From assembly GCA_011390165.1 (NCBI GenBank), contig JAABSV010000005.1:1-64000 (forward strand): a DNA stretch of 64,000 nucleotides. The letters run 5' to 3'. The DNA comes from Desulfobulbaceae bacterium. Its GTDB lineage: Bacteria; Desulfobacterota; Desulfobulbia; Desulfobulbales; Desulfocapsaceae. Positions 18,291-27,719 of the stretch are shown piece by piece (the stretch's first letter is position 1; every line of letters starts with the position of its first letter). Made by a program: the position numbers and the translations under genes. Below the pieces are notes generated by a model. It did not search any database, had not been told where the DNA came from, and worked only from the letters and a program-made list of their open reading frames with translations.

Positions 18291-19775
18291 ATGTCAGAGA
18301 CCCGTCTACGCTTCCCCCCCAGCCCCACCGGCTACCTGCATATCGGTGGGGCGAGAACAGCCCTGTACAACTGGCTGTACGCCCGCCAGAACAACGGCAG
18401 GCTGATTCTACGTATAGAAGATACCGACACCGACCGTTCTTCGGCCGGCTCCATTGACGGCATCCTCGAGGGCTTGGCCTGGTTGGGTATCGATTTTGAC
18501 GAGGGGCCCTATTTCCAGACCGATTTCATCTCTTACCACATCCAGGCGGCAGAACGACTGCTGGCCGCCGGCAAGGCATACAAATGCTTCTGCAGCAAAG
18601 AGGAACTTGAGGCAAAACGTGAGGCTGCCCTCGCCGCCAAAGGGCAGCTGGGCTACGACCGCAATTGCCGCAACCTCTCGAGCGACCAGGTTGCCGCCCA
18701 GGAAGCGGCCGGCGCGCCCTGGGTGGTCCGCTTCAAGGTACCCGACCGGAACGGCCAGCTTGCCTACGAAGACCGGATTCTTGGCCGGATCGCCGCCGAC
18801 TACCGGGAAGTGGAGGATTTTGTCATCCTCCGATCCAACGGCACCCCACTCTACCTGCTCTCCAACGTGGTCGATGATATCCGTGACCGGATCAGCCATA
18901 TAATCCGCGGCCAGGACCACATGACCAACACCCTGAAACAGGTGCTGCTCTACGAGGCCCTGGAGGCGCCGCTGCCGGTCTTCGCCCACATGCCGCTCAC
19001 CCTGGACAGCAAAAAGGCCAAGATCTCCAAACGGAGCCACGGCGAGATCGTTGCCGTCCAGTTCTATCGCGACCACGGTTTCATCCCCTGGGCCTTCAAC
19101 AATTTCCTCGCCCTCCTCGGTTGGTCGGCCGGCAACGACCAGGAGATCTTTTCCCGCGAAGAGCTTATCCGGGAGTTCTCCCTGGAACGGATCAACAAGG
19201 CCAATGCCATCTTCAATTACCGCAAGGATGACCCGAAGTTTTTCACCGACCCCAAGGCAATCCACATCAACGCCTACTATCTTCGCCATCTGCCCATCGC
19301 CGAACTGGGCGAGCTGGTGAGAGAGGAGCTGACTCAGGCGGGGCTCTGGCAGGAGGAGTACGCCGGCAGCCAACAGGATTGGTACCACAGCACCCTCGAA
19401 CTGATCCGCGACCGCTTCCATACTCTGAAGGATTTTACCAGCCTGGGACGTGCCTACTTTGCCGATGACTTCGCTGTCGACCCGAAAGCAGAGGCCAAAC
19501 ATCTCGCCAAGAACCCGGAACTGGGAGAATGGCTACCGGCCCTGGCCGATCGCTATCAGGCCCTCGATCGCTTCGATCTGACTACCAGCGAGGCGGCCGC
19601 CCGGGAAATGGCCGAGCAACTGGGCGTCAAGCCGGGTGTGCTGATCAACGCCGTGCGCACCGTGGTAACCGGCCAGCTTGCCGGACCGTCGATGTTCGAG
19701 GCCCTGCTGGCCATCGGCCGGGAACGGGTTATCCAGCGACTGCGAGCCGCCAGCCGCTTTTTCAGCCAAAACTGA
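18291..19775 (+). CDS. gltX: Glutamyl-tRNA synthetase
   Basis: Class I aminoacyl-tRNA synthetase charging tRNA-Glu. 494 aa. It begins LRFPPSPTGYLHIGGARTA with the HIGH-type motif HIGG; the second signature is KAKISKRSHG (KMSKS-type). LRIEDTDTDRSS is the usual GluRS substrate segment. A Cys-containing insert (AYKCFCSKEELE) follows. The C-terminal anticodon-binding helical domain ends at residue ~490. AGGAG lies 6 nt before the ATG. glnS begins 27 nt after the stop on the same strand, so both Glu/Gln synthetases appear to share a transcript. The presence of GlnRS suggests this enzyme need not mischarge tRNA-Gln. Confidence 0.96.
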   Translation: MSETRLRFPPSPTGYLHIGGARTALYNWLYARQNNGRLILRIEDTDTDRSSAGSIDGILEGLAWLGIDFDEGPYFQTDFISYHIQAAERLLAAGKAYKCFCSKEELEAKREAALAAKGQLGYDRNCRNLSSDQVAAQEAAGAPWVVRFKVPDRNGQLAYEDRILGRIAADYREVEDFVILRSNGTPLYLLSNVVDDIRDRISHIIRGQDHMTNTLKQVLLYEALEAPLPVFAHMPLTLDSKKAKISKRSHGEIVAVQFYRDHGFIPWAFNNFLALLGWSAGNDQEIFSREELIREFSLERINKANAIFNYRKDDPKFFTDPKAIHINAYYLRHLPIAELGELVREELTQAGLWQEEYAGSQQDWYHSTLELIRDRFHTLKDFTSLGRAYFADDFAVDPKAEAKHLAKNPELGEWLPALADRYQALDRFDLTTSEAAAREMAEQLGVKPGVLINAVRTVVTGQLAGPSMFEALLAIGRERVIQRLRAASRFFSQN

Positions 19776-19802
19776 CAACACCAAAAGCCAACGAGCCTCC
19801 CC

Positions 19803-21485
19803 ATGGACAACAGTAGCGCCGCAAACGGCAAACCCCTCGATTTCATCCGTCAGATCATTGCCGATGATCTGCAAACCGGCAAGCACCAGAAGATCGTCAC
19901 CCGCTTTCCACCGGAACCAAACGGCTACCTGCACATCGGCCATGCCAAGTCGATCTGTCTCAATTTCGGCGTGGCTGAAGAGTTCAACGGCCTTTGCAAC
20001 CTCCGTTTCGACGATACCAACCCCAGCCGGGAGGAGATCACCTACGTCAACTCCATCCAGGAGGATGTCCGTTGGCTGGGCTTTGAATGGACAGAGCAGG
20101 TCCGCTTCGCCTCCGACTATTTTCCCCAGCTGTACGATTTTGCCGTACGGCTGATCGAATTGGGCAAAGCCTATGTCTGCCAGCTTTCCCCGGAGGAGAT
20201 CCGTCAATACCGCGGCACCCTCACCGAACCAGGCCAGAACAGCCCCTACCGGGAGCGCGGCATTGCCGAAAACCTCGCCCTTTTTGAACAGATGCGACAG
20301 GGTGAACTGGCAGAGGGTTCGCACGTCCTGCGGGCAAAGATCGATATGGCCTCGGCCAATCTCAATCTACGCGACCCGGTGCTCTACCGGATTCTCAAGG
20401 TTGCACACCATCGTACCGGTCAAAGCTGGCAGATCTACCCGATGTACGACTACACCCACTGCCTCTCGGACATGCTGGAAGGGATCACCCACTCCCTCTG
20501 CACTCTTGAGTTTGAAGACCACCGGCCACTCTACGACTGGGTTCTGGCCACCCTGCAGACCCCTTGCCACCCCCGGCAAATTGAATTTGCCCGTCTCAAC
20601 CTGAGTTATACGGTAATGAGCAAGCGTAAACTGCTGAAGATGGTGACCGGCAGCCACGTCGATGGTTGGGACGACCCGAGGATGCTCACCATCTCCGGCC
20701 TGCGCCGGCGTGGCTACACCCCTGCCGCCATCCGCTCTTTCTGCCGCAATATTGGGATCGGCAAAAGTGACAGCCGGATCGACATGGCTGTTCTGGAAAA
20801 CGAAGTACGCGCCGACCTCAACCTCAAGGCCGAACGGCGCATGTGCGTACTCGAGCCACTGAAGCTGGTTATCGACAACTATCCGGAAGGCCGGCAAGAG
20901 CAGGTGATGGCTAAAAATCACCCGCAAAACGAAGAAATGGGGGAGAGGCCAATCACCTTCAGCAAAGAACTGTACATCGAACGCGACGACTTCATGGAAC
21001 TGCCCGGCAAACGATACCACCGTCTCGCCCCCGGCCGCGAGGTCCGTCTGCGCTACGGCTATCTGGTGCGTTGTGTCTCGGTGGACAAGGATCCGGCAAG
21101 CGGCGTCGTCAACACCGTCCATTGCACCTATGACCCTGACACCAGGGGTGGTTCGGCACCGGACGGGAGAAAGGTGAAAGGGACCATCCACTGGGTTTCC
21201 GCCACCGATGCCGTGCCGGTGACCATTCGCCTCTTTGATCGTCTGTTCTCGGTCGCCGACCCGGAGGAAGACAAGAGTCTCGACTTCCTTGACCACCTCA
21301 ATCCCGCCTCCAAGGTCGTCCTGACTGGCGCCCTGGCCGAACCTTCCCTGCTTGAGCCACCGGACTTCCCACTCCAGTTTGAACGGCAGGGCTATTTCTT
21401 TGCCGACCCTGAAGAGTCCAGACCGGGCCAGCCGGTATTCAACCGAACCGTCACCCTGAAAGACTCCTGGGAAGGAAAACAGTGA
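19803..21485 (+). CDS. glnS: Glutaminyl-tRNA synthetase
   Basis: Charges tRNA-Gln directly. 560 aa, similar to the E. coli enzyme. [20 protein letters not shown] holds the HIGH motif; [11 protein letters not shown] is the KMSKS-type loop; [20 protein letters not shown] and the [20 protein letters not shown] region are characteristic of GlnRS rather than GluRS. The C-terminal beta-barrel anticodon domain runs from about residue 340 onward ([16 protein letters not shown]). Bacterial GlnRS is thought to have come from eukaryotes by horizontal transfer and is patchily distributed. It lies between gltX and feoA. Confidence 0.96.
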   Translation: MDNSSAANGKPLDFIRQIIADDLQTGKHQKIVTRFPPEPNGYLHIGHAKSICLNFGVAEEFNGLCNLRFDDTNPSREEITYVNSIQEDVRWLGFEWTEQVRFASDYFPQLYDFAVRLIELGKAYVCQLSPEEIRQYRGTLTEPGQNSPYRERGIAENLALFEQMRQGELAEGSHVLRAKIDMASANLNLRDPVLYRILKVAHHRTGQSWQIYPMYDYTHCLSDMLEGITHSLCTLEFEDHRPLYDWVLATLQTPCHPRQIEFARLNLSYTVMSKRKLLKMVTGSHVDGWDDPRMLTISGLRRRGYTPAAIRSFCRNIGIGKSDSRIDMAVLENEVRADLNLKAERRMCVLEPLKLVIDNYPEGRQEQVMAKNHPQNEEMGERPITFSKELYIERDDFMELPGKRYHRLAPGREVRLRYGYLVRCVSVDKDPASGVVNTVHCTYDPDTRGGSAPDGRKVKGTIHWVSATDAVPVTIRLFDRLFSVADPEEDKSLDFLDHLNPASKVVLTGALAEPSLLEPPDFPLQFERQGYFFADPEESRPGQPVFNRTVTLKDSWEGKQ

Positions 21486-21556
21486 ACTGAATTGCCACAC
21501 CAGGCGGCATGGCCCAGCCGACCGCCAACTGGTTGTAGCGCCAACAGGGCAACAAC

Positions 21557-21823
21557 ATGGCACTGATAAACCTGCGTTTGATGGCCAAACAGCAGACTGG
21601 GACCATCAAGACGGTCCGGGTAGGTGGTGAGATGGGTCTTCGAATACGAGAGATGGGGTTGGTTCCCGGAACCGAGATCACCATCCAGGGACGGGCGCCA
21701 CTGAACGACCCTGTAGCCCTGCGGGTGATGGGCGGAACCCTGACTTTGCGTAACAACGAAGCCGACTATATCATGGTGGAGGTTGCCGACCCGCCCCAGC
21801 CACCGAGGAAAGAGTGCTGCTGA
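21557..21823 (+). CDS. feoA: FeoA domain protein (ferrous iron transport)
   Basis: Small SH3-like cytoplasmic partner of FeoB, 88 aa. MGLRIREMGLVPGTEITIQG is the family core, followed by DPVALRVMGGTLTLRNNEAD. It starts 71 nt after glnS and leads the iron-uptake cluster: this FeoA, a Cys-rich second FeoA, a small Cys-rich membrane protein and FeoB, all on the plus strand. It ends in a CC dipeptide. No Fur-type box could be placed with confidence in the short upstream gap. Confidence 0.92.
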   Translation: MALINLRLMAKQQTGTIKTVRVGGEMGLRIREMGLVPGTEITIQGRAPLNDPVALRVMGGTLTLRNNEADYIMVEVADPPQPPRKECC

Positions 21824-21936
21824 AAAGGCCAAAAGCGCTCTTAGGCTATCCTAAAAACAACACGGCACCTTGAAAATCCCCTTGACCACCGCTACTGTTT
21901 GTTGTACCTAATTGTCTCCACACTAGAGAGGTACGA

Positions 21937-22242
21937 ATGTTGGCTAAGGGATGGAAAAAAAAAGGGTGTTGCTCCCTAACCAGAGAGAGGAACTGCCTGC
22001 AGGGGCAATGCTGTCATGGCGCCCCTCTCTCCGAACAGATACGTACCGGCCGGGTTCGGGTCTGCAAGGTAACCGGCGACCGCAAGGTGTGTGCCCGTAT
22101 GGCCTCCATGGGGCTCTACCCTGGCGTTGAAGCAGATGTGATCTGTCCGGAGAGGGGAAGTCGTTGTCTTCTTAAGGTTAATGGTGGCACCATCAGTCTC
22201 GACCCGGAAGTGTCACAAAATATTCTCGTCACCTGTCTGTAG
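21937..22242 (+). CDS. Second FeoA-like protein with Cys-rich N-terminus
   Basis: A 101-aa FeoA-family protein: MASMGLYPGVEADVICPERG and LLKVNGGTISLDPE fit the FeoA core. The first ~25 residues are unusual: basic (KGWKKKGCC) and Cys-rich, with CC, C and CC groups. In total ten cysteines are spread through the protein, far more than in ordinary FeoA. This suggests metal or Fe-S binding or redox sensing, which is inference. Tandem FeoA genes before FeoB are common in anaerobic deltaproteobacteria. Confidence 0.82.
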   Translation: MLAKGWKKKGCCSLTRERNCLQGQCCHGAPLSEQIRTGRVRVCKVTGDRKVCARMASMGLYPGVEADVICPERGSRCLLKVNGGTISLDPEVSQNILVTCL

Positions 22243-22331
22243 AACTGTGGCCTGTGCTCCCCTTTTTTGCCCTGGCTCCTTTTTTTTGCCCCGGCAAGTT
22301 AGATGTTCCTAATAACATTAGGGAGAATTCT

Positions 22332-22514
22332 ATGTTGGAAAATATCCTTGTCGCCCTCGCTCTCCTGGTCAGCGCCTGGTATATCGGCCGGCGATTCTTT
22401 CGACAGTGGCGGATGGCGGTAAACCGTGATACAGGTGGCTGCTGCGCGGAGAACTGCTGTTCGTGCTGCCAGGCTCTGCCTTGCGCAGAAAAAGCCCACC
22501 CCGGAGAAAAATGA
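22332..22514 (+). CDS. FeoB-associated Cys-rich membrane protein
   Basis: A 60-aa protein with one N-terminal membrane helix (ENILVALALLVSAWYIGRRF) and a cytoplasmic Cys-rich tail (GGCCAENCCSCCQALPC). This matches the FeoB-associated Cys-rich family found next to FeoB in many anaerobes. ATG at 22332 is preceded by GGGAG. Its role is not established; proximity suggests it assists FeoB or handles incoming ferrous iron. Confidence 0.82.
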   Translation: MLENILVALALLVSAWYIGRRFFRQWRMAVNRDTGGCCAENCCSCCQALPCAEKAHPGEK

Positions 22515-22776
22515 TGAAGAGCAGCGTCGCCATGCCCCCCTGCTGCAGATACGGGCCGGCGAGTTGGGGACCAACAACAAGGCCGAACATATCGTTTTAC
22601 GGCCCGGATAACGGCCCGGATACCGTTCACCACTTCCCAGGTCAGGGCAGGCAACCGACAGCGGGTATCTCCCGTCAGGCCATGCAGTCCCGGGAGTGGT
22701 TTCTGCCCTGTCACTGGCCGCAGGAGATTGAGTACTGCTGGCCTTTATATTGTACAACACCTTTTGAGCCAAAGAG
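22515..22776. other. 262-bp gap before feoB
   Basis: Holds a perfect 12-bp tandem duplication of ACGGCCCGGATA (22599-22610 and 22611-22622). A short plus-strand open frame from 22511 overlaps the feoB start but has no family resemblance. No promoter or gene is called. Confidence 0.45.
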
Positions 22777-25002
22777 ATGCAGCTGAGAATGGCCCTCGCG
22801 GGTAACCCCAACGCCGGAAAGACCACTCTCTTCAACCAGTTGACCGGAGCCCGCCAACACGTCGGCAACTACCCTGGAATCACCGTCGAATACAAGGAGG
22901 GCTTTCTCAGACACGCCGGAACCGCCATCACCCTGGTGGATCTGCCCGGCACCTATTCGATGACCGCCTATTCCGCCGAAGAGTTGGTCGCCCGAGACTA
23001 TCTGGTCAACGAACGTCCCCAGGTAGTGATCAACATTGTCGATGCCTCCAATCTCGAACGGAACCTCTACCTCACCTGCCAGCTTCTGGAACTCGGAGTC
23101 CCTCTGGTGATTGCCCTTAACATGGTCGACGTCGCCAAATCGAGGGGGATCGAGATCAAGGCCGATATCCTGGCCACCCTCCTCCGGGTGCCGGTGGTGC
23201 CGATCATCGCCCGCTCGGGTTTCGGCACCAAAGAGCTGCTCGAGGCCTGCATCGCTACAGCCAGGGAAGAGTCGACCTGGGATCCACGCGACCTTTCCTA
23301 CGGCGAGGACCTTGACACCACGATCAATGAACTGGTGGCACTGATTGGCACGGCCGGACTGATGAGCGATCTCTATCCACCCCGGTATACCGCCATCAAA
23401 TACCTGGAAAACGATGATCAGATTCTGGTCAAAGGGCGGCAGAGCGATCCGGACACTGCAAAAAAACTGGAAGGAATCGTCTCGCTGAGCACCGAGCACT
23501 GCCAACGGACCCTTGATGTCTACCCCGAAGCGATCATTGCCGACCACCGCTACGGCTACATCAAGTCGATCCTCCGACAGGGGGTGGTAAGCCACGCCTT
23601 CGATACCGATCGCCTCTACACCTCCGACAAGATCGACAAGGTCCTCACCAACCGCCTGGTCGGGCCGTTGGTGATGCTCCTCATCCTCTTCACTCTCTAC
23701 AGCTTCACCTTCACCTGGAGCGAGGCCCCGGTCGCCTGGCTGGAAGCCCTCTTTGCCCGACTGAGCGACCTGATCGACGGACTCCTCCCCGATGGCCTGT
23801 TCAAGTCGATGCTCATCTCCGGGGTGATTGACGGGGTGGGTGGGGTACTCGGTTTTGTGCCGCTGATCATGTTCATGTTTTTTGGTATCGCCGTCCTTGA
23901 GGATTCCGGCTACCTGGCCAGGGTTGCCTTCATGATGGACCGGGTGTTCCGGATCTTCGGGCTGCATGGCTCTTCGGTGATGCCCTTCATTGTCTCCGGT
24001 GGCATCGCCGGTGGCTGTGCCGTTCCAGGGGTGATGGCCACCCGGACCCTCCGTTCGCCCAAGGAACGAATGGCCACCCTGCTCACCGTACCGTTCATGA
24101 ACTGCGGCGCCAAACTGCCGGTTCTTGCCCTGTTGATCGGTGCCTTCTTCAGCGACAACAAGGCCCGTTACATGTTTCTCTTCACCATGCTGGCCTGGGT
24201 GGTGGCCCTGCTGGCGGCCAAACTGCTCCGCAGTACGGTCCTGCGCGGGGCACCGACCCCCTTTGTCATGGAACTCCCCCCCTACCGCTTCCCAACCCTG
24301 CGCGGACTGTTCATCCACACCTGGGAACGAACCTACCAGTACATCAAGAAGGCCGGGACGGTCATTCTCGGCATCTCGGTTCTCCTCTGGGCCCTGATGA
24401 CCTTTCCCGGACTCTCCGTAGAGGAGCAGGCGGTTTTCCAGGGGCAGCGGGAACAGCTTCTCAACGCCAGCCAACCCGCTGCGGCACCGGTAACTGTGGA
24501 AGGGGAAAGGAAGGCTGCCGAAGTGGACCCGGAAGAGGATATGGATGCAAGTCTGGGCCTGCGCCTGGCGGTAATAGACAATGCCGAGCAGGAGGCGGCG
24601 CTGCGCAACTCCCTGGCCGGTCGATTTGGCACCGCCCTGGAATCGGTTTCCCGCCTCGCCGGTTTCGACTGGCGTACCAACATCGCCCTGGTTGGCGGTT
24701 TTGCCGCCAAGGAGGTGATCGTCTCGACGCTCGGCACTGCCTACTCCATGGGTGAGGTGTCGCTAGAAGAGGCGGAACCGCTCACCCGAAGGCTGCAGAA
24801 GGACCCCAACTGGAACCGGGTGGTGGCCGTCGCCGCCCTGGTCTTCATCATGTTCTATGCCCCCTGTTTCGTCACCGTGGTCTGCATCGCCCGGGAGTCA
24901 TCCTGGAAATGGGCATTTTTCTCCATGACCTTCAATACATTCATGGCCTTTGCCATGGCTGTTGGGGTATACCAGGTGGGGATGTTTTTCAACCTTGGTT
25001 GA
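22777..25002 (+). CDS. feoB: Ferrous iron transport protein B
   Basis: GTP-dependent inner-membrane Fe(II) transporter, 741 aa. The N-terminal G domain has G1 AGNPNAGKTTL, G2 region NYPGITVEYKEG, G3 VDLPGTYSM and G4 NMVD. The helical GDI region follows (to about residue 270), then the membrane domain with two Gate-type halves; conserved segments include GGIAGGCAVPGVMATRTL and PFMNCGAKLPVLALL with the key Cys. The only SD-like sequence is a weak AAAGAG before ATG 22777. It ends the Feo cluster; the next gene is convergent. Confidence 0.95.
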   Translation: MQLRMALAGNPNAGKTTLFNQLTGARQHVGNYPGITVEYKEGFLRHAGTAITLVDLPGTYSMTAYSAEELVARDYLVNERPQVVINIVDASNLERNLYLTCQLLELGVPLVIALNMVDVAKSRGIEIKADILATLLRVPVVPIIARSGFGTKELLEACIATAREESTWDPRDLSYGEDLDTTINELVALIGTAGLMSDLYPPRYTAIKYLENDDQILVKGRQSDPDTAKKLEGIVSLSTEHCQRTLDVYPEAIIADHRYGYIKSILRQGVVSHAFDTDRLYTSDKIDKVLTNRLVGPLVMLLILFTLYSFTFTWSEAPVAWLEALFARLSDLIDGLLPDGLFKSMLISGVIDGVGGVLGFVPLIMFMFFGIAVLEDSGYLARVAFMMDRVFRIFGLHGSSVMPFIVSGGIAGGCAVPGVMATRTLRSPKERMATLLTVPFMNCGAKLPVLALLIGAFFSDNKARYMFLFTMLAWVVALLAAKLLRSTVLRGAPTPFVMELPPYRFPTLRGLFIHTWERTYQYIKKAGTVILGISVLLWALMTFPGLSVEEQAVFQGQREQLLNASQPAAAPVTVEGERKAAEVDPEEDMDASLGLRLAVIDNAEQEAALRNSLAGRFGTALESVSRLAGFDWRTNIALVGGFAAKEVIVSTLGTAYSMGEVSLEEAEPLTRRLQKDPNWNRVVAVAALVFIMFYAPCFVTVVCIARESSWKWAFFSMTFNTFMAFAMAVGVYQVGMFFNLG

Positions 25003-25060
25003 ACGGCTGAACCGACCACCCAGGCCAAAATGGTGCGCAACTGTGCCGGGGAGATAGATA

Positions 25061-25447
25061 TCACTCGATCCTGATCTTACCAACGTCTCTGACCGTGAGG
25101 GGTTGGGTGGCGGTAGCCTCGTCTTCCTGCCCAGCGATCGATTCGTCGTCTTCCAGGTACTCTCTCTCCACACCCGCCAAGGAGACGGCCTCCCTTTCTG
25201 CCGCCTCGATGGGCTCTTCTACCGGCCACGGCTCCGGAGAGGCGGGGTAGCTGCTGCCACTCATGGCCAGTGGCTGCTTGAATACCCCGATCAGACCGTC
25301 AACGGTATCGACCATGGCAACAAGTTCCCAACCGGCCATGCCGTACTCGTTGAGAGACTGTTCCATCTCCGACTGGTCCAGGAAGGTGCTGCCCAGCAAC
25401 CCCTCTTTCTTCAAGGCATAATGGACGGTCTTGTAACTCCAGCGCAT
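25061..25447 (-). CDS. DUF4177 domain protein with acidic tail
   Basis: A 128-aa protein. Residues 1-60 resemble DUF4177: WSYKTVHYALKKEGLLG, then SLNEYGMAGWELVAMVDTVD. The rest is a low-complexity acidic tail (PVEEPIEAAERE, YLEDDESIAGQEDE). Function unknown. The ATG at 25447 is chosen for its AGGGAGGGAAGG site; a 9-codon upstream extension has none. It converges on feoB with a 58-nt gap. Confidence 0.72.
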   Translation of the reverse strand: MRWSYKTVHYALKKEGLLGSTFLDQSEMEQSLNEYGMAGWELVAMVDTVDGLIGVFKQPLAMSGSSYPASPEPWPVEEPIEAAEREAVSLAGVEREYLEDDESIAGQEDEATATQPLTVRDVGKIRIE

Positions 25448-25575
25448 AGCCCTTCCCTCCCTTTTTCTCCCCAACTCTTCCCGACTCTTCGCACTTTTTT
25501 CTCTCCTGTCGCCCTGTTGTCGGTACGTGTAGCCGGGATCAGCCCACGGCCCGGGACCGTTCTGATCTTCGCCCC

Positions 25576-25596
25576 GACAGCCGGTTACCGGCTGTC
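25576..25596 (-). terminator. GC-rich hairpin after the MORN gene
   Basis: GACAGCCGG-TTA-CCGGCTGTC gives a 9-bp perfect stem 22 nt past the MORN gene stop. There is no T tract on the minus strand, so it may protect the mRNA 3' end rather than terminate. Confidence 0.4.
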
Positions 25597-25617
25597 AACC
25601 GTCCCGGCAGATCCAGA

Positions 25618-27657
25618 TCACTCCAGTTTTTCCACCAACCGGTCGTTGGCAAACCGGCCTGTATAACGTCGTCCTGTCTTGTCTATCAATATTCCTTCAC
25701 CGTCACGACGGCCATAGCGGAACTGTCCCTCGTACCGACTGCCGTCGGCGGACAGCAGCACGCCGCTGCCATGGGGGAGGTCATCGCGAAACTCGCCCCG
25801 ATAGACACTGCCATCAGCATACTCCAGTTCGCCACGACCATGAAACCGACCATGGCGGAAGGCCCCCTGATAGCGGCTGCCATCGGCAAAGTGGTAGGCA
25901 CCGTTACCCGAAAAGAGGTCTTCGACAAACTCTCCGGCGTAGCGGGTACCGTCCGGATAACTGAAAACCCCCGATCCTTGCTTCTTTCCGGCCAGGAAAT
26001 CACCGGTATACTCGCGACCATCCTGATACCGATACATGCCGTGCCCCTGGATCAGGCCGTTCTCCATCTCTCCCTGGTAGCGGTCGCCATTGGCCAGTTC
26101 CAACCGACCGCTGCCATGCATCAGACCGTTTCGAAACTCGCCGTCATAACGTCGACCATCCGGATATTCGACCACGGCACTGCCGGTCAGCGGCGGACCG
26201 GTACCGTCATGGACCAGTTCCCCCTGCACCGGGTACGCCGGGACCACCTCGGCGCGCCTCCCGGCCAGGCTTTCCGGGCGGACCATCGACTCGGGTTCGG
26301 CAGGGAGAAGATAGGTAACCGTCGGCGGCACCAGTGGCGGCACCACCGGAATGGTTGCAAATATTTCGTCCTCCCGGTCCGGCGGACTTGCCGAGGGTGA
26401 TTCGACCACAGCTTCAGCCGGTCGCGCAGCCGGTGGCGGCTCGCTGACCGCGACAGGGGGGGCGGAGGTCTTTGGCGTCTCTGCCAGTGACGTGCCGATC
26501 GGAGAATCGACCGGCACGTCGGTCGGGATATCCATCGAAGTGTCGGCCTGGGCATCGGCAGGAGTTTTGGCCGGGACGTCGACCGGTGGCGATGGAGGCG
26601 ACGGTACCGGCCGGCCCCGGACAAAGTCGCCGGCAAAGGTTTTCCCGTCCGGATAGACCATCACCCCCGCACCGTGCATCTGGTTATCAAAGAAGCCACC
26701 ATTGTAGAGGGTCCCGTCAGCAAAGCGCAATTCCCCTTGTCCCTGTCGTCTGCCATCGACAAACTGGCCGTTGTAGACAGAGCCATCGGTCGAGGTGAGG
26801 GTCCCCTCTCCATGGGGCAGGCCGTCACTGAAATCACCCTGGTAACGGGAGCCGTCGACATAGAGCAAGGTGCCCGGGCCGTGGCTTTTGCCGGCCCGGA
26901 ACTCACCCTGGTAGCGACGCCCATCGCCATGGCGCAAAACCCCCTCACCATGGTACAGGTCATCGACGAACATCCCCTCATAGCGCCGCCCGTCAGGGGA
27001 CTCCAGCACACCGTAGCCGTGCCGGGTATCGTTGCGGAACTCCCCCTGATAGGTCGAGCCGTCAAGGTACTTCCGCACCCCCTCGCCATTGGCCTTGCCG
27101 TTATGGAACATCCCCTCATGCCAGGTCCCGTCGACGAAGACCATCTTCCCGCGGCCATCGATGAGATCGTTCCGGAAATCACCGAGGTATTCTCTGCCGT
27201 CGGCAAAAAAGAGAACCCCGTGGCCATGATAGCGACCGAGATGGAATTCACCGATGTACTGGGAACCATCCCGGTGACGGAGTGTCCCCTCACCATGGAT
27301 CACATTGTCGGCAAACTCGCCTTCATACTGGCGGCCATCGGGGCTGCGTAAACGCCCCTGGCCGTGAAATTTGCCCTGGCGCAGCTCACCGCTGTACACC
27401 GTGCCGTCGGCAAAGGTCAGCGTGCCGGTACCATGGAGTAGACCATTCTCGAACTCGCCACGGTACTGCCGGCCATCCTCGGCGACCAACAGCCCACTGC
27501 CATTGCGGCAGTCGCCTTCAACACACTGTCCATCAGCCACCACCGGCAGGAGCAGGGAGACAAGCAGCACGAGGCACTGCATAGTCCGGTTGCAGTGGCA
27601 GCGGTGCGTCTTTTCGGGGTACATTGTACCCATCAGTCTCTTAACAAAACATTTCAT
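25618..27657 (-). CDS. Exported MORN-repeat protein, two repeat blocks
   Basis: 679 aa built almost wholly of ~23-residue MORN units of the type YxGEFxxGxxHGxGxLxxxDG. I count about 13 in the N-terminal block (residues ~50-350) and about 8 in the C-terminal block (~520-679). Between them is a Pro/Thr/Ala-rich linker of ~150 residues (e.g. PPSPPVDVPAKTPADAQADT). A hydrophobic stretch CLVLLVSLLLPVVADG looks like a secretion signal, implying a periplasmic or surface location. The start is uncertain: ATG 27657 has AAGGGC upstream but gives a long basic n-region; ATG 27582 gives a conventional signal peptide but no SD. In bacteria MORN proteins have mostly unknown roles. Last gene of the argJ-to-MORN run. 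Confidence 0.88.
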   Translation of the reverse strand: MKCFVKRLMGTMYPEKTHRCHCNRTMQCLVLLVSLLLPVVADGQCVEGDCRNGSGLLVAEDGRQYRGEFENGLLHGTGTLTFADGTVYSGELRQGKFHGQGRLRSPDGRQYEGEFADNVIHGEGTLRHRDGSQYIGEFHLGRYHGHGVLFFADGREYLGDFRNDLIDGRGKMVFVDGTWHEGMFHNGKANGEGVRKYLDGSTYQGEFRNDTRHGYGVLESPDGRRYEGMFVDDLYHGEGVLRHGDGRRYQGEFRAGKSHGPGTLLYVDGSRYQGDFSDGLPHGEGTLTSTDGSVYNGQFVDGRRQGQGELRFADGTLYNGGFFDNQMHGAGVMVYPDGKTFAGDFVRGRPVPSPPSPPVDVPAKTPADAQADTSMDIPTDVPVDSPIGTSLAETPKTSAPPVAVSEPPPAARPAEAVVESPSASPPDREDEIFATIPVVPPLVPPTVTYLLPAEPESMVRPESLAGRRAEVVPAYPVQGELVHDGTGPPLTGSAVVEYPDGRRYDGEFRNGLMHGSGRLELANGDRYQGEMENGLIQGHGMYRYQDGREYTGDFLAGKKQGSGVFSYPDGTRYAGEFVEDLFSGNGAYHFADGSRYQGAFRHGRFHGRGELEYADGSVYRGEFRDDLPHGSGVLLSADGSRYEGQFRYGRRDGEGILIDKTGRRYTGRFANDRLVEKLE

Positions 27658-27719
27658 ATCTGCCCTTGCCTGTAGCGTGATTCTGCGCGGAACGGTACAC
27701 CCGTGCTTGTCCCTGCACC

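Noticed and set aside
22511-22786. Short plus-strand frame between the Cys-rich peptide and feoB
   Set aside because: It overlaps the feoB start, has Pro/Arg/Cys-rich sequence without a family match, and has only a chance SD.
22711-24474. A 587-codon minus-strand open frame over feoB
   Set aside because: It is antisense to intact FeoB motifs, low-complexity and rich in Gly/Glu/His. No independent evidence.
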